Made by a program: the position numbers and the translations under genes. The notes under the pieces are model-generated. The model was not told where the DNA came from. It did not search any database and saw only the letters and a list, made by a program, of their open reading frames with translations. From Hungatella sp. UBA4396 (GTDB lineage Bacteria; Bacillota; Clostridia; Lachnospirales; Lachnospiraceae): 64,000 bases of DNA. The stretch lies in NCBI GenBank assembly GCA_002389905.1, contig DGRE01000049.1:13671-77670 (forward strand), in the 5' to 3' direction. This document shows, in pieces, positions 61,105 to 64,000 of the stretch. How positions within the stretch are numbered: the stretch's first letter is position 1; each line of letters starts with the position of its first letter.

Positions 61105-61509
61105 TCATAGCTGTGCCAGATCACTTAATCCCTTGTTGGAAAGCAGTCCAAGATCTTGCAGAATTTCGGGTTCATTGAGATAAATTGTTTTGCCCGTATT
61201 ATGCATATCCGAGTAATTTACAGCAGGATGAGCGTCAATGAGTTCTACCATTTTTTCCAGTGTCAGTCTACTGCCCATATCATCCAGCGGACTCAACCGT
61301 CGTTCGATGCTGTCATACCCAATCTCACAGTACAGCTCTTCTTCCTCTGTGTCGGCTCCAGCTATAGCATCCTCTACAATCTTACCGATCATCTCCTGGA
61401 GCAGTTTTTTCTGCTCTGCTGCAAAGGTTTCCAGCCTCTCTTCCAATGGATAACCATGCGTCGATGCTGCATGGTCATCACCAGGAACCATTTTTTTCTC
61501 GTTTCCCAT
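61105..61509 (-). CDS. Small acidic ICE protein
   Basis: 134 residues from the ATG at 61507-61509, four bases after the Maff2 stop. Acidic and helical (EERLETFAAEQKKLLQEMIG, DTEEEELYCEIGYDSIERRL), with no membrane helix and no known domain. Position suggests a T4SS-linked cytoplasmic factor. Confidence 0.65.
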   Translation of the reverse strand: MGNEKKMVPGDDHAASTHGYPLEERLETFAAEQKKLLQEMIGKIVEDAIAGADTEEEELYCEIGYDSIERRLSPLDDMGSRLTLEKMVELIDAHPAVNYSDMHNTGKTIYLNEPEILQDLGLLSNKGLSDLAQL

Positions 61510-61513
61510 AGGC

Positions 61514-61852
61514 TTACATACCAAGGATCTGCCAAATGTACAGCGGGCAGGTCAGTGCAAACACGAGGCAGGCGAACAGAATTGCGGGCGCGGCCCACTC
61601 AAATTGCCCGTGTTTGCGGTAATCAAAGTACGCCGTCGCAAGTTTGGCGAAGAAAAAGACCGCCAGAATCAGGTCGATTGCGGGAAATACGACCTTGTTC
61701 ACTACAGTCTTGATTTGCCCGGAGGCATCGTTCCATGTTCCTTCAATTGCTCCCGCCACATCGCCGGAACCTGCCGCATACGCTGTCGTACCGAACAGTC
61801 CGATAATCAGCAGCATGACACAGAGCATAGACAGGATTCGTTTCATTTTCAT
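61514..61852 (-). CDS. Maff2-family small membrane protein
   Basis: 112 residues from the ATG at 61850-61852 (AAAGGTGG upstream). It has a signal-like helix ending in AYAAGSG, then two hydrophobic helices (VVFPAIDLILAVFFFAKLA, FACLVFALTCPLYIW). Maff2 proteins start the channel gene cluster of Tn1549-like elements and resemble VirB2-type pilins in size and topology. Confidence 0.85.
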   Translation of the reverse strand: MKMKRILSMLCVMLLIIGLFGTTAYAAGSGDVAGAIEGTWNDASGQIKTVVNKVVFPAIDLILAVFFFAKLATAYFDYRKHGQFEWAAPAILFACLVFALTCPLYIWQILGM

Positions 61853-61945
61853 AGGGTTACCACCTTTCATTATTGGTTTTGGGGCAGAAAAAAAGACCGT
61901 GAAGTTCTTCACTCCACAGCCGTGTTGTTTTTCTGCTGTTGTTTG

Positions 61946-62407
61946 CTACATGGAAAGCCGGGGCTGCTGATTTTGTTCCAACAGTGGAGAAACCTCTATC
62001 ACCTCCGGATTTGCCTGAAATTTTAAATCACTACGGAAACCGACCTTTAACCGGCTGAATTCCTGTGCCTCCGCCAGCAGCTCGGGAGGACTGCCGTCGG
62101 GCATCTCCTGATTCCAGCGAACCCATTCACCATTCTGGTATCGGGGTGTGAGTCTGAGAATCACATAATCCTCCGGCATAAAGGTTGGATACTGCCGGAG
62201 GATGCCGTTCACGTCATAATAGGGCTTACCCTCCTGCATAACTGTTCTTTCCATCAATGCCAGAGTATCCTCCAGCGAGGTACAGAACCAGCATTCCCGG
62301 TCACCAAACCGGCGTATTCTGTCATCCTGTAGGATGCTGTCCAGCTGCGCTCGTTTTGTGTAGTGGTATAAGCTGCCCTCTGGTTTTTCAATGCGTTCAT
62401 ATGCCAT
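61946..62407 (-). CDS. Small protein with a YHYT start and the shared C-terminal tail
   Basis: 153 residues from the ATG at 62405-62407 (GAGGTG upstream). The N-terminal SLYHYTKRAQLDSILQDDRI, then CWFCTSLEDTLALMERTV, has a distant look of ADP-ribosyltransferase-type folds (DUF4433-like HxT ... SIL), but this is weak. It ends EQNQQPRLSM, in line with the recurrent tail. Function unknown. Confidence 0.65.
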   Translation of the reverse strand: MAYERIEKPEGSLYHYTKRAQLDSILQDDRIRRFGDRECWFCTSLEDTLALMERTVMQEGKPYYDVNGILRQYPTFMPEDYVILRLTPRYQNGEWVRWNQEMPDGSPPELLAEAQEFSRLKVGFRSDLKFQANPEVIEVSPLLEQNQQPRLSM

Positions 62408-62417
62408 ATCACACCTC

Positions 62418-64000
62418 TCAGTCCGGTTTGACAGGCGCAATGTGCCAGTCATCCCAAACGCTTCCCTGGATGTTTACTGAGTCGGTCAGATTCATAGAAA
62501 GCATTCCCGAAGGTGTCCAGCAATCTATCAGCCATGTGTAGGGAGTATAGCTTCCGTTCGGCATCCATACGGGGGTGAAGTGCGTTCTGCGTTTGTAGGT
62601 AGAATACTTATTAGAGGTAAATTCAAACTTGGAGCTATAGCCGGATTGGGTACGCTCTAAAAGCCGCCAGTGCGTCTGATACTGGAACTCTGGAAAATAG
62701 GTGACTGCATTTTGTGCATCGGTCACCGCAGAGGATTGGTTGGTACTGACATTAGCAGTGGTGCTTTGATTAATGCCATAACCGCTTCCCATGGTTTTTC
62801 CCGAGGCGGTCGGTACCTTTGAATCGGGAGTGATGCTTATAGATGCGGAAAGACTGGCATGGTATGCGTCCCAATCGAACTCCCACCATCCTTCGTCTTC
62901 CCACCAGCCATCCTCATCGTCGTCACCGCTGTGCCAGACCCAATATTCATGCCACCACGGGCGCCAGACACCCCAAGAGGCCGAGGTCTTCTGTTCCTTA
63001 CTCGGCACGGATGGTTTGGTATAGCCGTCGTTCCGGTCATCTGCCACAGGATTGGGCGGATCATTGCCGGATAGATCAACGATTTTAGCTGTAATGGTAC
63101 CCTTGCTGGCAGAACCGCTGCCTGATACCGACACATTAATGGTCATGGTCTGTGGTGTGGAGGGTGTCCTCCAGCGCACCCATACCAGCTGGCTGTCGCC
63201 CTCTGGGTAGTACACGCCACTGACGGTATAGGTTCTGCCTCCTATGTTAAATCGTACTGTTACCGGATGGTCAGGATCGGACTGTCCACCGCGGACGGTG
63301 ACTGAGGTGATGACATCGGTATTAACGCGGTACTCATAATCCCATGCAGTCACTTCGGGTTGTTCGTCCGGTTTTTCCTTAAACCTGACAACACCAATTC
63401 CGAGAAACGAAATGATATCAACATTAGAGGCCGATGATGATCTTGAGCCTGACCATGCGGGATAACCGAGATCCGATACCTCTAAAAACATTGCTAAGGG
63501 CAAGTTTTTGTGGCTAAGGGAAACCATCTTGCTTCGCAGTCCACCACCCAGCTTCTGATCGTAAAGCGCTGCTTCGGTGGCTGTCATCGCCATTTTTACA
63601 CCCTGAAATGTAATATAGGCAATAGGTTCCAGCAGAAGCTTGTATTCGCCGTTAATTAATACATCATAGTTCATACCGGTAACTTGAGCGATATATCGGA
63701 TAACAAGTTCATCTGTAAAATAACTTTTAATTTGTTCAATACTTGCCTGCCCGCTGCCTGAACTTATTATTCGAGGCATTGAAAGAGCTGGTTTTAAACA
63801 CGTGTACGTTGATGTAGTTGGCGAAATTCCATGTCCGTTGGTATATGCAATTTTCGAGACCTTTCCAAAATGCACAGAGACCGACGGGGTTTTGTTTGAG
63901 AAATCTATAGGGGTTGTTACAGTCGCTCTATCGCTTTCACGAACAACAGTAATTCTAACACCCTCATTTCCAGAATTCCAGTAGTTTTCACTGGTACCGC
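62418..64000 (-). CDS. Large ICE protein with a tryptophan-rich segment, 5' end outside the window
   Basis: The frame is open from 64000 to the stop at 62418, so at least 527 residues are seen and the start lies beyond the edge. The protein is rich in Ser, Thr and Gly, with beta-type segments (TVRFNIGGRTYTVSGVYYPE). An acidic, tryptophan-rich stretch lies around 62870-62970 (WWHEYWVWH, DGWWEDEGWWEFDWD). No membrane helix is visible in this part. It precedes Maff2 and may be an exported or surface component of the conjugation apparatus. Confidence 0.75.
   Translation of the reverse strand, partial: GTSENYWNSGNEGVRITVVRESDRATVTTPIDFSNKTPSVSVHFGKVSKIAYTNGHGISPTTSTYTCLKPALSMPRIISSGSGQASIEQIKSYFTDELVIRYIAQVTGMNYDVLINGEYKLLLEPIAYITFQGVKMAMTATEAALYDQKLGGGLRSKMVSLSHKNLPLAMFLEVSDLGYPAWSGSRSSSASNVDIISFLGIGVVRFKEKPDEQPEVTAWDYEYRVNTDVITSVTVRGGQSDPDHPVTVRFNIGGRTYTVSGVYYPEGDSQLVWVRWRTPSTPQTMTINVSVSGSGSASKGTITAKIVDLSGNDPPNPVADDRNDGYTKPSVPSKEQKTSASWGVWRPWWHEYWVWHSGDDDEDGWWEDEGWWEFDWDAYHASLSASISITPDSKVPTASGKTMGSGYGINQSTTANVSTNQSSAVTDAQNAVTYFPEFQYQTHWRLLERTQSGYSSKFEFTSNKYSTYKRRTHFTPVWMPNGSYTPYTWLIDCWTPSGMLSMNLTDSVNIQGSVWDDWHIAPVKPD

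Overview
The window reads as a low-to-mid GC Firmicute of the Clostridia, most likely a Lachnospiraceae-type gut anaerobe. The evidence is the strong AGGAGG-type ribosome sites, the protein families present, and a Tn1549/CTn-like conjugation machinery. Most of it is one large integrative and conjugative element (ICE), with its genes mainly on the minus strand, carrying a cargo island. No tRNA, rRNA or CRISPR array was seen. Layout: 1-5281 is a type I restriction-modification operon (hsdR-hsdM-hsdS, with hsdS running off the left edge). 5500-6895 is a HipB/HipA-like antitoxin/kinase pair behind a consensus promoter with a palindromic operator. 7054-14080 is the recombination end of the ICE: two full large serine recombinases flanking one that lacks the catalytic domain, several small accessory proteins, a catalytically degenerate resolvase-like protein, a GC-rich structured non-coding block and a sigma-like regulator. 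14236-15558 holds an orphan c-di-GMP-I riboswitch and the broken end of a permease gene. 15559-34219 is cargo. It contains an envelope and protein-quality-control gene set: cell-wall hydrolases, VanW/G5, HflK, HflC, a cation-diffusion-facilitator/SPFH fusion, a double parvulin foldase, and a histidine kinase with its response regulator. A zinc-ribbon protein and a soluble Ser/Thr kinase belong to the same set. A cadmium/zinc efflux module (two P1B ATPases, a separate HMA metallochaperone domain, a CadC-type repressor) sits in its middle. 34430-64000 is the conjugation region: VirD4, primase, a MobP-like relaxase with Sel1 repeats, a candidate oriT, ParM-like partition, an NlpC/P60-M23 hydrolase, VirB4, PrgI, TrbL/VirB6 and Maff2. 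Between these are passengers: diguanylate cyclase, amidoligase plus gamma-glutamylcyclotransferase, CAT-like acetyltransferase, Fic, and a C5 DNA methyltransferase with an ORF nested in another frame. How it works together: the strongest new signal is a shared promoter architecture. Direct CCCAT-like repeats lie 11 bp apart, with the -10 element at one fixed distance downstream. It stands in front of four transcription units: nlpC-regulator-kinase, the foldase/SPFH operon, the VanW operon, and the zinc-ribbon/kinase pair. This is the layout expected of an OmpR/PhoB-class activator, so the flanking two-component system probably controls all four as one regulon, on both sides of the metal-efflux module. 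The ICE shows three further recurrent designs: transcription terminators placed directly in front of the ribosome sites of T4SS genes, a common alternating-hydrophobic C-terminal tail on unrelated accessory proteins, and both a c-di-GMP synthase and a c-di-GMP riboswitch in one element.
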